Source: Haematobia irritans (lineage: Eukaryota > Arthropoda > Insecta > Diptera > Muscidae). Taken from it: DNA of 64,000 nucleotides. The DNA lies in contig NC_134399.1 of NCBI RefSeq assembly GCF_050003625.1, positions 146,624,473 through 146,688,472 of the forward strand, written 5' to 3'. How positions within the stretch are numbered: the first letter of the stretch is position 1; each line of letters opens with the position of its first letter. The notes beneath the pieces were generated by a model, which was not told the DNA's origin, did not search any database, and worked only from the letters and a program-made list of their open reading frames with translations. The position numbers and the translations under genes were made by a program. Positions 20,439 to 32,240 of the stretch are shown piece by piece.

Positions 20439-21519
20439 ATACCCTAAACCCCATAGTGGTCAGGGTATAATAAGTTTGATCTGCCAAAAAATGTGCCTAC
20501 CAGAAATATTGATTTTAGACCCCATAAAATATATGCCGATCGACTCAGAATCACCTCCTGAGTCGATCTAGCGCTTGGTGTCCGTCCGTCTCTCCATGTA
20601 TTTTTTGTTCACAGGATCCGGTCGCAATTATTAACCGAATTTGCAAAAAGTCATCGAAATCGGTTCAGATTTAGCTATAGCTCCCATATATATGTATAGG
20701 CCGATTTTCCCAAGTTTGGTCATAGAACCCTTATTTATTAATCGATCTTACTCAAAGTTGGCTAGATCTAGTTCTCTATAGTACTAGCGGTATATGCAAA
20801 ATTTCATCGAAATCGGTTCAGATTTATATATAGCTCCCATATATGTATCGCCCGATTTTGATAAATTCGCCCCTAATAACCTTATGTTTGACCATACAGG
20901 CCTCATTTCTTAACTGATCTTACTCAAATCTTGCAAGAGGTAACGTTTTGTGGTATTAATCAAACCCGCAAAATATTATGCAAATTGGTTCAGATTTAGA
21001 TATAGCTTCCATATATATGCATCACTCGATTTTCCCAAATTTGGCCATAGTACTCTTATTTATTAACCAATGCTACTCAAATTTCAAATTTTGATGTACT
21101 GGCCGATCCTATTTATATGTACTTGTAGCTCTTACATAAGAATATTGCTCGATTTTTACAAATTTGGATTTATTACCCACACTAATTGAGCGATTTTCCC
21201 TTTTTTAATAATGGGCTCAATATTAGTGGCATACTAACTCCGTAGGTACAATATCAACTACAGCCAGTGTTGCTAGAAGTAGGGGAAATTTCTTATATGT
21301 AGGTTTTTTCTAATAGTTAGCGTCTTGTAGGGACGTAGGACCACAAAGTCATTTTCACCCAATACAATTTGTAATAATTTTTACATTTTGGTGGCTCTAG
21401 AGGAGGAAATTAGAAGCCGACAATGCTTGATCTTTAACAATGTGTGGTAACAACAGTTACCACTCGTGTCAAAAAAATTCTAACAAAATTTGAGGATTAC
21501 CACAAATCTACCAAACAAA

Positions 21520-21800
21520 TATTTCTATAGAAATTTATGCCAAAACTTTATTCCTGTAGAAAATTTTGTTAACATTTTATTTCTATAGAAAATTATGTCA
21601 AAATTGTATTTCTATAGAAATTTTTTTCAAAATGTTATTTCTTTAAAAAAATTTTCTCAAAATTTTATTTCTATGGAATTTTTTCTCAAAATTTTATTTC
21701 TATAGAATTTATTATCAAAATTTTATTTCTATAGAAAAATTTCTCAAAAAAAAAAATTGTTTATAAAAACTTTTTCCAAAATTTTATTTCTATAGAGATT
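21520..21800. repeat. 29-bp palindromic minisatellite run in family D
   Basis: About ten diverged monomers, bounded by GTTACCACTCGTG on the left and CTACCAACTGTGGCAACCGTG on the right, an imperfect inverted pair. Confidence 0.8.
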
Positions 21801-21862
21801 AAAAAAAATACTAGTTTTGGTAGAATTCTACCAACTGTGGCAACCGTGTTGGTAATACATAT

Positions 21863-22263
21863 CAAAGATAATTAAGAAGAAGATGCAGTCTTGTCATAGC
21901 AAAACTGAAGCACCAGAGGACTCTGCCAACAAAATATCATAAAGTTTGCGTCGACGTGTTTCTCAAATGTACTGCCGTTTGCGTCGGAAAATATAACATT
22001 TGTGTTTCTCATAAATTTCTGAATAAAAACCCACAAAAGCAATACCAAAACGATTGTAGAAAATGAAAGTTTTTGTATTTTAAAGCGAATATTCATTATG
22101 TTTTTATGTGAATATTGCCGTTTAAATTTATTCCTGGGCAGAGCTGCTTTGGAAACAATTGACAAATAAAACAATTTTTTTTCTCATAGCCCTCTACACC
22201 TTGACATTTGTTTTCTTTTTATAAGAGCACAATGCTTAATCTTGTTATACTCAATTATCTTTG
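21863..22263. mobile_element. 401-bp MITE inside family D
   Basis: TIRs CAAAGATAATTAAG and, reversed, CAAAGATAATTGAG. The site is uninterrupted in the other family D copy near 10632 (GTAATACAAATTT). TACA appears on both sides, but the exact duplication is uncertain because four extra bases (ATAT) precede the left TIR. A 100-codon minus-strand reading inside is probably chance. Confidence 0.7.
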
Positions 22264-22577
22264 TACAAATTTATGTTCTCGGTTATACACGTTGCATTTT
22301 CATGTTTTAAGATAATAAAGTACATAAAACCATTTTTGATTTGTAAAAATTGTTTAAATTTAACGAAAAATATTGTAGGGAAAATTGTTGGGGAATGTAT
22401 GGGAAGTAGGGAACCTTTTTTGTCCTTGTAGGGTAAACCGAAACCTTCCCCTGGCAACACTGACTATGAGCTATACTCAGATTGAGACAAAGCACCCATA
22501 AACATGTACCTCTTAATTTTCTTAAATATGCAACTGCGGTTTATCTCCCAGACCTATATCAGTGTTACCCCACAATG

Positions 22578-22966
22578 AAAGTCCAAAAGACAATAAACTT
22601 TTCTATAAGTCCTTTTGTCCTTACAAAGAAGTGATTCGACTTAAAAATGGGTATCTTAAAATTAAGGAAAATTTTGTTTAACTACGGTGAACTTGTATTT
22701 AATAATTATGAAAAAATCTGCAAAATTGTCTTTTAATGTGTCGTCGTAAAAATAGATGTTGTTTTGCAACACTTTATTACAAAGACGATATTTACTTGAA
22801 ACTTAACATAATTTCATCTTAAAATCGAGTATAAATTTGAAATTTTAAGTTGTCGTTAAGACCTTTAATAACACATGATGTAAATATGGTCGCCACAAAT
22901 ATAGCTCCTCTCATATTATTTTACTCTTCGAGTATAATTGTCTCAATTATGTTTCTTCTCTGTGTG
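22578..22966 (-). mobile_element. Partial TA-flanked CACGCA-type element
   Basis: Reversed, it starts CACACAGAGAAGAAACATAA and matches the left 80 bp of 33044-34146 (ATAATATGA, GGAGCTAT, GCGACCAT). TA follows at 22967-22968. The far end is missing at the junction with family D, so a deletion or recombination joined the two. Confidence 0.65.
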
Positions 22967-22968
22967 TA

Positions 22969-23240
22969 GTAGCTATTTAGCCTGAAGGCTGGTTAGTTTT
23001 ATTCAGTGTTTACTTCGCTCGGGTTTTGTCTTGCTTCGTCGTTGATCGTTTTGATTAGCTTATGAAATATATATTGTGTTTATTAATAATCTAGATGACT
23101 ACTCAAGTTGTCTGTCTAACATATGAATTTTTTTTTAACCTTAAAGAAACACCCAAAATGTAAATAGACATTTGTACTATACCTAAAGTGTGTTGTGTAT
23201 AGAATTTTGTTCAAAGGTATACTAATACATTTTCAAACAC
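22969..23240 (+). promoter_or_regulatory. T unit 9 (T1 subtype), 5' part replaced
   Basis: TTAGTT with A+1 at 22995; GGTTT at 23022 is +28 in spite of an indel between the two. The ATG is lost (GAATTTTG) but AAAG|GTATAC remains near 23213. Confidence 0.45.
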
Positions 23241-24180
23241 ACTCATATACAATTATATATATAACAAAGCATCAATGTACTCTTGAAATCATTATTGGTG
23301 TTGTTGTTGTTGTATGGTTAGTTATTTGCAAAAAAACAAACGGATACAAAATAATTGAAGCTCTCTCTTAAATTATCTTTTTGTTCTCTCTCACATTCCC
23401 AGTATTGTCAATTAAGAGTTTTGAATATATGCTAAATGCAATGCAGTACAAGAGAGACCATAGACTATAGACTTTAGATAGATGATCCACTATTCTCTTT
23501 AAAAAAAATGTGTCAGTTCCAAAAATTAATTTTCTGACATTTCGTTTTGATTTTTTCGTAAAGAGTCAGTCCCAAACATTAATTTTCGTGCATTTGCTTT
23601 TGTGTTGTTCGTAAAGAGCAATGCTGCTCAAAATTAAATTTCGTATTTTCGCGATTTTGGTCACAATTTTTTGTTCAAATATGAACTTTTAATATATTAA
23701 TTTATTTATAAATCCTCTGTTGCATCATACACGTTCTAATTTTGTGTAAAATTAGCAAACTACAAAAAGGAAAACGAAAGAGATTGTAAGCGTGCTCTTA
23801 TTTTTCTCGTTTATTCTTAATCTTCGGAACTATCAAAAATAGTTTGACACTCATGGCTCATCTATCTAAAGTCTATAGTCTATGAGAGAGACTCCCTCTC
23901 GCATTCCAATGGAACTATTTTCTTGTGTGTGAAAGAAAGAGAGACAGAGTGTGTACATAAATTCTCGCAGCGAGAATTTCCGTTTCCATCGTTGAAGTGT
24001 TTTGATATACATTCGTTTCTCTACATACAGATAATTTTGCCTTATTTTTGTTATCCAAAAAATATTTGGTCGCAAGAGTGGTTAGTTATTTTCGAGTATT
24101 TCTCGTGATCGGTTAATGCAATGAATGGTCGTTGATCGAATTTTTTCTTTCAAACTACGAAATTTTCTTTAATAAGTGAC
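23241..24180 (+). promoter_or_regulatory. T unit 10 (T2 subtype), interrupted by a MITE
   Basis: GTTGTTGTTG tract, CCCAGTATTGTCAATTAAG, then a MITE at 23459-23884, then GAGAG runs, CCGTTTCCATCGTTGAAGTG and TTAGTT with A+1 at 24084. GGTTA at 24111-24115 is +28 to +32, a full RGWYV match. Confidence 0.5.
23459..23884. mobile_element. 426-bp MITE with 27-bp perfect TIRs and 8-bp target duplication
   Basis: TIRs start CATAGACTATAGACTTTAG and are perfect inverted copies over 27 bp. AGAGAGAC is duplicated exactly at 23451-23458 and 23885-23892. Eight-base duplications are made by hAT and P superfamilies; the CA start and long perfect TIR are closer to P elements, but no transposase is present. The perfect ends suggest a recent insertion. 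Confidence 0.9.
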
Positions 24181-25684
24181 AAATAATAATTTTGTCTAAT
24201 AAATTTTCTTAACCCTGGAAAGTCATCCTTAGTTTTTGTACACTAACTTTTTTTGCAAGACGCTATAATTTACATCGTGAGCAAAAATGAGTACCAAAAT
24301 CGAGTTTATTTTCTTATTCAATTTGTTTTTATATACTTAGTATAAAACAAAAATTAATAAAATGGTTGAATTACTATAACTTAAATTTATTTTAATTATT
24401 TATTTACAAAATTAGACTTATAGTATAATATAAGAATAATATTACAATAGTACAGAGGCCATCAGCTAAAACTTAAATTTATTATTTCCCAATCGACTAA
24501 AATGCATTTTAGATCGAAAATGAAATAACGCGTCATCATTTTGATGAAGGATGATTGTCTAGGGTTAAATTTGTCAAATAATATTTTCTTATTTTTGTGA
24601 AATCAGCGTGACTTCTAGGTTTCTAATACAGTTTAGTTAAAATTTTCTAAAATTAACTAAAATTGTGTTCACAGAGAAGCGGCTTGACACCCATAATTTA
24701 GTATATACAGTGAACACGCGGTAACAATAACAACAATAAATACTGCGTAAGGTTAACAAAATTGGCAGCTCTATAACATGAACAAATTTTGTCAGGCAAC
24801 GCTGAAATACATGTCAAATACAATATCAAATGCACCGATGGATTTTTTGTGATCTTCTTTAGCTTTTTTCATGAGTTTTAATTATTAACTTAAATTTCTT
24901 TATAATTCCATACCCACTGATATTTTTCCGATCTATTGTTTAAATTTGTTCATGAAATTAAATTTATATTTTCTTTTAATCCCAACAAAAAAATTTGGAA
25001 GTTCTTCTCAAGGTAAAACTTTAAAAGAACTTCCAAAAATGCTCTTCCAAAGATGTTCTTTATTTTAACTGCACAGAAAGTTCATTTTAGTCAATTTTTT
25101 TTTATAACCGATTTGTTCATATTTCTAATGGGAAATATATTTTTATTTGTTTCAAATAGGTTAAAAACATATTAAGAATTGATAAAATGGTACAAATTAT
25201 TTAAATTTAGCCGAAAAAATGTTAAATCCTTTCTAGAAAAATTGCGACTTTTTGAAAATATTTGATGACAAAAATTCCAAATTAAATTATTTATTTATCA
25301 AAATATCACAAAAAATCTTAATTCACATCCCAAACACTGAATTCACCTCACACCTTAAGAAGTGATGCAAATTCAGTGCAACGTCTGTCGAAATGGAGAA
25401 CATCCGTCCTATGACAAAGCCCTTGTTAAATTCATCGCTTCTGCGTCAATTTGGCACCACTTCCGGATCAAAAAAGAATATTTTCACTATTTTTTTGGCG
25501 CCGCTTTTTTTTTGCTGGAAAGTTACTAATAACAAAACTATAAGACTATCACGCTAGAACGTGTTAAACTCCTGAATATGGCAATGTTTTTTTCTGAAAA
25601 TCAAAGTCCGCTAACGTGAACATTTTCGATAACGTGAACTCTGATGATTTTAAATATTGCTAAAAATACTAGATTTGTATTTGA
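24181..25684 (+). other. AT-rich region, remnants of array body
   Basis: Has blocks shared with the array body (AGTTAAAATTTTCTAAAATTAAC near 24635, in part). At 25330-25500 a short repeat-like block contains GAACATCCGTCCTATGAC and TTGGCACCACTTCCGG. No gene seen. Confidence 0.4.
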
Positions 25685-27381
25685 AACAAGTATATACGGC
25701 CGTAAGTTCGGCCAGGCCGAATCTTATGTACCCTCCACCATGGATTGCGTAGAAACTTCAACGAAAGACTGTCATCAACAATCGAATTACTTGGGTTGTG
25801 GTATCTTAAAACTTCTTAACATCGTTTTCTAAATTGTGAGTTAGTCCATACGTGGTATATATTAGACAAAAAATTTATGTATAGGTAAGTCTACAAATAA
25901 TTACGAATCGGTATGGACTTTTTGCACGGTACGTAGAGGGCCAGAATTGAAATATGGGGGTCGCTTATATGGGGGCTATATACAATTATGAACGTGATAT
26001 GGACCAATTTTTGAGTGATTGGGAATCGATTTATCTGAGGGCTATATATAACTATAGACCGATATGGACCTAGTTAGGCATGGTTGTTAACGGCCATATA
26101 CTAGCACAATGTACCAAATTTCAACTGACTCGGATGAAATTTGCTCCTCCAAGAGGCTCCAAGACCAAATCTCGGGATCGGTTCATATGGGGGCTATATA
26201 TGATTATGGACTGATATGGACCACTTTTGGCATGGTTGTTAAACATCATATTCTACCACCACGTACCAAATTTCAACCAGATCGGATGAATTTTGCTTCT
26301 CCAAAAGGCACCGGAGGTCAAATGTGGGGATCGGTTTATATGGGAGCTATATATAATTATGGACTGATAGGAACCAATTCCTGCATGGTTGTTGGATACC
26401 ATATACTAACATCACGTACCAAATTTCTAACGAATCGGAAGAATTTTGCTCTTCCAAGGGGGTTGCGGAGCTCAAATCTGGGGATCGGTTTATATGGGGC
26501 CTATATATAATTATGGACCGATATCGACCAAGTTTTGCATTGGTGTTTGAGGCCATATATTGACACCACGTACCAAATTTCAACTGAATAAGATGAATTA
26601 TGGTCTTCCAAGGGGCTCCGGAGGTCAAATCTGGTGATCGGTTTATATGGGGGCTATATATAATTATGGACCGATGTGGTCCATTTTTAGCATGGTCATT
26701 AGAGACCATATACTAACACCATGTACCAAATTTCAGCCGGATCGGATGAAATTTGCTTCTCTTAGAGACTCCGCAAGCCAAATCGGGGATCGGTTTATAT
26801 GGGGGCTAGATATAATTATGAACTGATGTGGACCAGTTTTTGCTTGGTTGTTAGATACCATTTACTAACACCATTTACCAAATTTCAGCCGGATCGGATG
26901 ATATTTGCTTCTCTTAAAGGCTCCGCAAGCCAAATCGGGGGATCGGTTTATATGGGGGCTATATATAATTATGGACTGAAGTGGACCAATATTTGCATGG
27001 TTGTTAGAGACCATATATTAACACCATATACCAAATTTCAGCCGGATCGGATGAAATTTGCTTCTCTTAGAGGATCTGCAAGCCAAATTAGGAGGTCCGT
27101 TTATATTTCGGCTATATGTAATAGTGGACCGATATGGCCCAGTTGCAATACCATCCGACCTACATCAATAACAACTACTTGTACCAAGTTTCAAGTCGAT
27201 AGCTTGTTTCGTTCGGAAGTTAGCGTGATTTCAACAGACGGACGGATATGCTCAGATCGACTCAGAATTTCACCACGACCCAGAATATATATACTTTATG
27301 GGGTCTTAGAGCAATATTTCGATGTGTTACAAACGGAATGACAAAGTTAATATACCCCCATCCTATGGTGAAGGGTATAAA
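25685..27381 (-). mobile_element. Family A Helentron-like element, near full length
   Basis: Left end ACAAGTATATACGGCCG then the palindrome TTCGGCCAGGCCGAA and TACCCTCCACCATGG; right end reversed TACCCTTCACCATAGG. Between are about eight 153-bp monomers with words ATCGGTTTATATGGG, GGACCGAT, CATGGTTGTTAG and CAAATTTCA. Because 153 is 51 codons, monomers read through in one frame (for example 180 codons at 26799-27341), which is not evidence of a gene. Confidence 0.85.
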
Positions 27382-27454
27382 AAGCTAAAACATGATAACA
27401 GCTAAATGAAAATTTTGCGGCTAAATACAAAAAGTAAATGCTAAAACACACTGC

Positions 27455-27612
27455 TATACACACATTAATGTACTCCTAAAGTCACTATTGTTGTTTTTGT
27501 TGTGAGTTAAGGTATTTAGCAAGAACAAAACCTAAAAACAAAATCATTGAAGCTCTCTCCAATATATAATCATTTTATGTTCTCTCGTATTACCAGTGTT
27601 GTCAATTTAGTA
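27455..27612 (+). promoter_or_regulatory. T unit 11, fragment only
   Basis: CATTAATGTACTCCTAAAGTC, GTTGTTTTTGTTGTG and ACCAGTGTTGTCAATTTAGT mark the upstream half of a T2 unit. The Inr/DPE part is absent. Confidence 0.55.
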
Positions 27613-28664
27613 TCATTTAGAAAATTACTCCTTTTCATGAAGGAAAAATCATTGGCGCTTTACATTGAACTTATTTGTACGGTCGTTGATTTAAGATGTA
27701 TATGACAATAAATGCATTACATCTTGGTATCTTGACAACGTACGTATGTTCAATTTAAAAATTCCAAAAAATAATACAAATATGGACGCATATAAAGTGA
27801 GATTATGCATCCGTTAACTATACTACAAATTAGAGTTCATTAAGAAAAAATTGGAACAAAACCACCAGTTATGCCATACGTATGAATAGCACATTACAAG
27901 GCTTTCGACTCCGTCCGTTCGGGCTGATATAGCAAAAGAGATTTTTAAAAATGCATAAACAAAAAAAAAAAACTTAAAAATAAGCAGAGATCACTAGGTG
28001 ATTTCGTAGAAATTAGAATCTCTGAACATTTAATCCTTTCACCACCGAAATAAATCCACTGTTACACCCTTTAATTTTTCTTCTGTCTTTACTTGTACTA
28101 ACAGTATGTAGAACAAAAATTTTAATTTTGAGGACCTATCTCAATTACTTCAAGACCTATACGAATGTGTTCTGAAAATTTGATTCTTGAATTCTTGAAT
28201 TCTGGCATTATGGCTTTACGAAAATAAGCGCTATTTGGCCTATAATATCTTCTGAAGTGTTGGAAAAAATACAAAAAAGAACCCGAACAAATATCGGCTA
28301 TAGTTTTTGTATAAATGTCCATTTACCAGAGACGTACAAAAATTTCGTATTTTTCGTTTATTGTTAAAGAAGTTTATAAAAATCCATTTTAGTACGCAAC
28401 AATATAGAAAATATTTATAGCTTATTTTATTTACACTTTAGGACACGTTTTGGACTCGTTCCTTAGGACACGTCCTGGGACATTTTAGTAGTAGCACTCC
28501 ATAGACAGGTCCTCATGAACCAGTCTCGAACAATTTCTTAGAAATCTCTTTCAGTTTTGTTATCCGAATCACAGCAGAAATGAAAAACTTTTGAAAAATG
28601 TTGAACAATAGGTTATTCTGGTAATTCTACTTCACTAAATGTGTGGATCCAATAAGATTTTTAT
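27613..28664. other. Intergenic sequence, nothing recognised
   Basis: AT-rich with no coding frame, RNA or repeat I recognise. Confidence 0.4.
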
Positions 28665-28802
28665 ATCAAGCCAGTATGGAAATAATTGAATTATGACTAT
28701 TTAAAAACTGCGACAAACTGGTTCACCGGTACCATCAAGCGAGTATGGAAATAATTGAATTATGACTATTTAAAAACTGCGACAAACTGGTTCACCGGTA
28801 CC
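28665..28802 (+). repeat. Perfect or near-perfect 69-bp tandem duplication
   Basis: Two adjacent copies (28665-28733, 28734-28802) beginning ATCAAG(C)CAGTATGG / ATCAAGCGAGTATGG and ending GGTTCACCGGTACC. Only one or two differences, so it is recent or an assembly effect. Confidence 0.85.
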
Positions 28803-30047
28803 AGTCCTGTGATAGGTCCGTCAGTGGCAATTTGCACAAATTTCCCGTAGGGATAGTTTGCTGCCGTTTTCGAATGTCCTCCTATGTGGACATCAGTAGT
28901 CAAAGGGTTAAGCTAAACGCATGGCAAAACAACTTTCCATGGCATATTTGCTGGGTTGACTTTGGTGGCGGTAATGATAACGAGATGGTGAAATGATGAC
29001 ATAATTATTCGCATTTACACATTTTCCAGCTTGTGCAAAGGCTGGCGGCTGGATGTCACATTCAAATATGTGTAAGTGTGCCGGTATGTTAGTAGATATT
29101 CCTGTTTTTACTTAGACAACTACATGTAGAATTCTCTTACAAAGATATCTGGAAGATTTCGTTCTATTCCCTAGGGTTAACAATAAGAATAACTTATTTG
29201 AACGTTGGTCTGTGCTCTGGCTGATACTGATGACTTAGCAGAACTTTCTGCGAAGTTCAGAAAGAAGAAAATAGGGAGCAAAAAAAAAACGAAATCCCAT
29301 AACTTTGAAGTGATGAGATATATAATACAAACGGGCAGATATGGAACACATGAGTAGAACTTTAGTTGCTCCAGAAACTTCTCAGTAACTTGTGGGACAA
29401 TCTTCTTCTAAGGATAACGTGAAACTATCACAGTGGTTTAGTTTTACATGTGTTCTGTCTATTGGGGGTTTGGACAAAATGCAACTTACCAAAGGCCTGT
29501 CTTCAGGACGCCGATAACTTTTATCTGCATAAAAATATATGAACCTTAACAGTTCAGATTAATATTAATCTCAAAATCGTTTCGTTCGGAAGTGATATCA
29601 ACAGACGGACGTACTGCGCTGAATCGACTCAGAATTTCACCAATACTCAAAATGCATATACTTTATGGGGTCCAGTATTGCTAGTATTTCTCTGGCACTT
29701 GTCCTCAAATTTATACGCTTTCGTTCCCAAAACAACCCAATTTAATTTTTTAATTTTTTTTTGACAATTTTTATGAAAACTAATAGTAAAAGAGGCTCTG
29801 TTTGTCATATCCGCACACAAAACCAGGAGACAGGTTACCGTCTTTCAAATGCTATAAGGTTGAATTAAATATCATGCGTTATTCCCTGCGTTGATGGAAG
29901 GGTTGATACTTTTCAGTTTGAAGCACTCTAACAAAACTGTTGCTATAAATGATAAAATTCAACCCTTCAATCAACGGACGCATTAACGCATGGTATGTAA
30001 CTTAACCTATAGACATGAAAATAAGAGTTAGGTCACCGTGTATTCAT
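28803..30047. other. Mostly single-copy-like intergenic sequence
   Basis: No gene recognised. A family A fragment lies at 29577-29675 (TTTCGTTCGGAAGTG, ACTTTATGGGGTC). A short inverted similarity (CAACCCTTCAATCAACG near 29951 against CGTTGATGGAAGGGTTG near 29890) brackets about 60 bp. Confidence 0.4.
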
Positions 30048-30052
30048 AAACT

Positions 30053-31628
30053 ACAAGTAAGGAAAGTCTAAAGTCGGGCGGGGCCGACTATATTGTACCC
30101 TGCACCACTTTGTAGATCCACATTTTCGATACCATATCACATTCGTCAAATGTGTTAGGTGCTATATATAAAGGTTTGTCCCAAATACATACATTTAAAT
30201 ATCACTCGATCTGGACAGAATTTGATAGACTTCTACAAAATCTATAGACTCAAAACCTAAGACGGCTAATGCACTAGGGTGGAACACAATTTTATTAAAA
30301 ACCAAGTAAGGAAAGGCTTAAGTCGGGCGGGGCCGACTATATTATACCCTACACGACTTTGTAGATCTAAATTTTCGATACCATATCACATCCGTCAAAT
30401 GTGTTGGGTGCTATATATAAAGGTTTGTCCCAAATATATACATTTAAATATCACTCGATTTGGACAGAATTTGATAGACTTTTACAAAATCTATAGACTC
30501 AAGATTGGCTAATGCACTAGGGTGGAACACAATTTTAGTAAAAAATATGGGAAACATTTAAATCTGAAGCAATTTTAAGGAAACTTCGCAAAAGTTTATT
30601 TATGATTTATCGCTCGATATATATGTATTAGAAGTTTAGGAAAATTAGAGTAATTTTTACAACTTTTCAACTAAGCAGTGGCGATTTTACAAGGAAAATG
30701 TTGGTATTTTGACCATTTTTGACGAAATCAGAAAAACATATATATGGGAGCTATATCTAAATCTGAACCGATGTCAACCAAATTTGGCACGCATAGCCAC
30801 AATGATAATTCTACTCCCTGTGCAAAATTTCAACTAAATCGGAGTTAAAAATTGGCCTCTGTGGTATATGAGTGTAAATCGGGCGAAAGCTATATATGGG
30901 AGATATATCCAAATCTGAACCGATTTCAACCAAATTTAGCACGCATAGCTACAATGCTAATTCTACTCCCTGTGCAAAATTTCAATTAAATCGGAGTAAA
31001 AGATTGGCCACGGTGGTCATATGGGAGTAAATCGGGCGAACAATATATATGGAAGCTATATCTATATCTGAACCGATTTCAATAAAATTTGCCACACTTG
31101 ACTACACTACTAATTGTACTCCTAGTCCAAAATTTCAACCAAATTGGGGTAAAACTCTGGCTTCTGGGACCGTATTAGTCCATATCGGGCGAAAGATATA
31201 TATGGGAGCTATATCTAAATCTGAACCGATTTCAATAAAATTTAGCACACTTGACTATAGCACTAATTGTTCTTCTTGTGCAAAATTTTAAGCGAATTTG
31301 TATAAAACTCTGGCTTCTGGGGCCATATAAGTCCATATCGGGCGAAATATATATATGGGAGCTATATTCCAAAATCAATAGGGTTCTATTCTGAGCCAAA
31401 ACACATACTTGTGCCAAATTTGAAGTCAATAGGACTAAAACTGCGACCTAGACTTTGATTACAAAAATGTGTTCACGGACAGACGGACATGGCTATGTCG
31501 ACTCAGGAGCCCACCCCGAGCATTTTTGCCAAAGACACCATGTGTCTATCTCTTCTCCTTCTGGGTGTTGCAAACATATGCACTAACTTATAATACAATG
31601 TTCCACAGTGTGGCGCAGGGTATACAAA
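30053..31628 (-). mobile_element. Family B Helentron-like element with tandem-duplicated 3' end
   Basis: Left end ACAAGTAAGGAAAGTCTAAAG with the AGTCGGGCGGGGCCGACT hairpin; right end reversed TACCCTGCGCCACACTG. The first 250 bp occurs twice in direct order (30053-30300 and 30304-30545), a truncated copy joined to a whole one. Body monomers repeat every 151-153 bp (GCTATATC at 30752, 31055, 31207). Confidence 0.85.
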
Positions 31629-31683
31629 TGTACAAAATTTAAAAATGAGTCCTCACGAAATGATTTCACAATTGTAAAATATG

Positions 31684-31993
31684 TCTTAGGTTAGGTTAGG
31701 TGGCAGACCGATGTATTGGTGAACTTCTCTCTTATCACTGAGTGCTGCCCGATTCCATGTTAAGCTCAATGACAAGGGACCTCCTTTTTATAGCCGAGTC
31801 CGAACGGCGTTCCAAATTGCACTGAAACTACTTAGAGAAGCTTTGAAACCCTCAGAAATGTCACCAGCATCACTGAGGTGGGAAAATCCACCGTTGAAAA
31901 ACTTGTTTGGTGTTCGGTCGAAGCAGGAATTGAACCCACGACCTTGTGTATGCAAGGCGGGCATGCTAACCATTGCACCACGGTGGCTCTTAG
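31684..31993 (-). mobile_element. tRNA-derived SINE with internal deletion
   Basis: Minus strand: head CACCGTGGTGCAATGGTTAG and GTGGGTTCAATTCCTGC, body CGGACTCGGCTATAAAAAGG, tail (CCTAA)n. About 40 bp of the LINE-related tail is deleted between GATGTAT and ATTGGTGAAC. Confidence 0.9.
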
Positions 31994-32099
31994 TCAACCT
32001 GAGTGATATTATAAATTAGGCACAATGAAATCCTGTGTCTGTTTCTAGTCCAATTCTCAATTTACACAATATTGTATGTCGTGGAATTAAAAGGGGGTA

Positions 32100-32240
32100 T
32101 CTATTTTAAATTTTGAGAAACATTCCCATATTTATGGAAATTTCTCGTCAATCCCCAAGTTCCCAACTCAAAAATTTCGTCCCCATCCACGAAAAAATAT
32201 TCCAAATTTTGGAGGGAAATCTCCAAGACTGAAAAACTGA
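32100..32240 (-). mobile_element. hAT end fragment
   Basis: Reversed it starts CAGTCTTGGAGATTTCCC and matches the left end of 14748-17321 (ATATTTTTTCGT, GGGAACTTGGGGAT). Only about 140 bp remain. Confidence 0.6.

Larger units (their letters stand above)
20439..22577 (+). mobile_element. Family D Helentron-like element, 3' end lost
   Basis: Starts ATACCCTAAACCCCATAGTGG and is collinear with 9035-10940, including the minisatellite run, but stops at GTTACCCCA before the GC hairpin. It holds one nested 401-bp MITE. Confidence 0.75.

Noticed and set aside
21872..22174. A 100-codon minus-strand frame in the 401-bp MITE
   Set aside because: MITEs of this size rarely encode proteins; no motif is seen, and no second copy is available to test conservation.
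26799..27341. A 180-codon open frame, and similar ones at 50404-50976, 44427-44930 and 60592 onward
   Set aside because: They are read-through of 153-bp (51-codon) family A monomers. The same peptide words appear in several frames and both orientations across copies with frameshifts, so the open frames follow from the period being a multiple of three.
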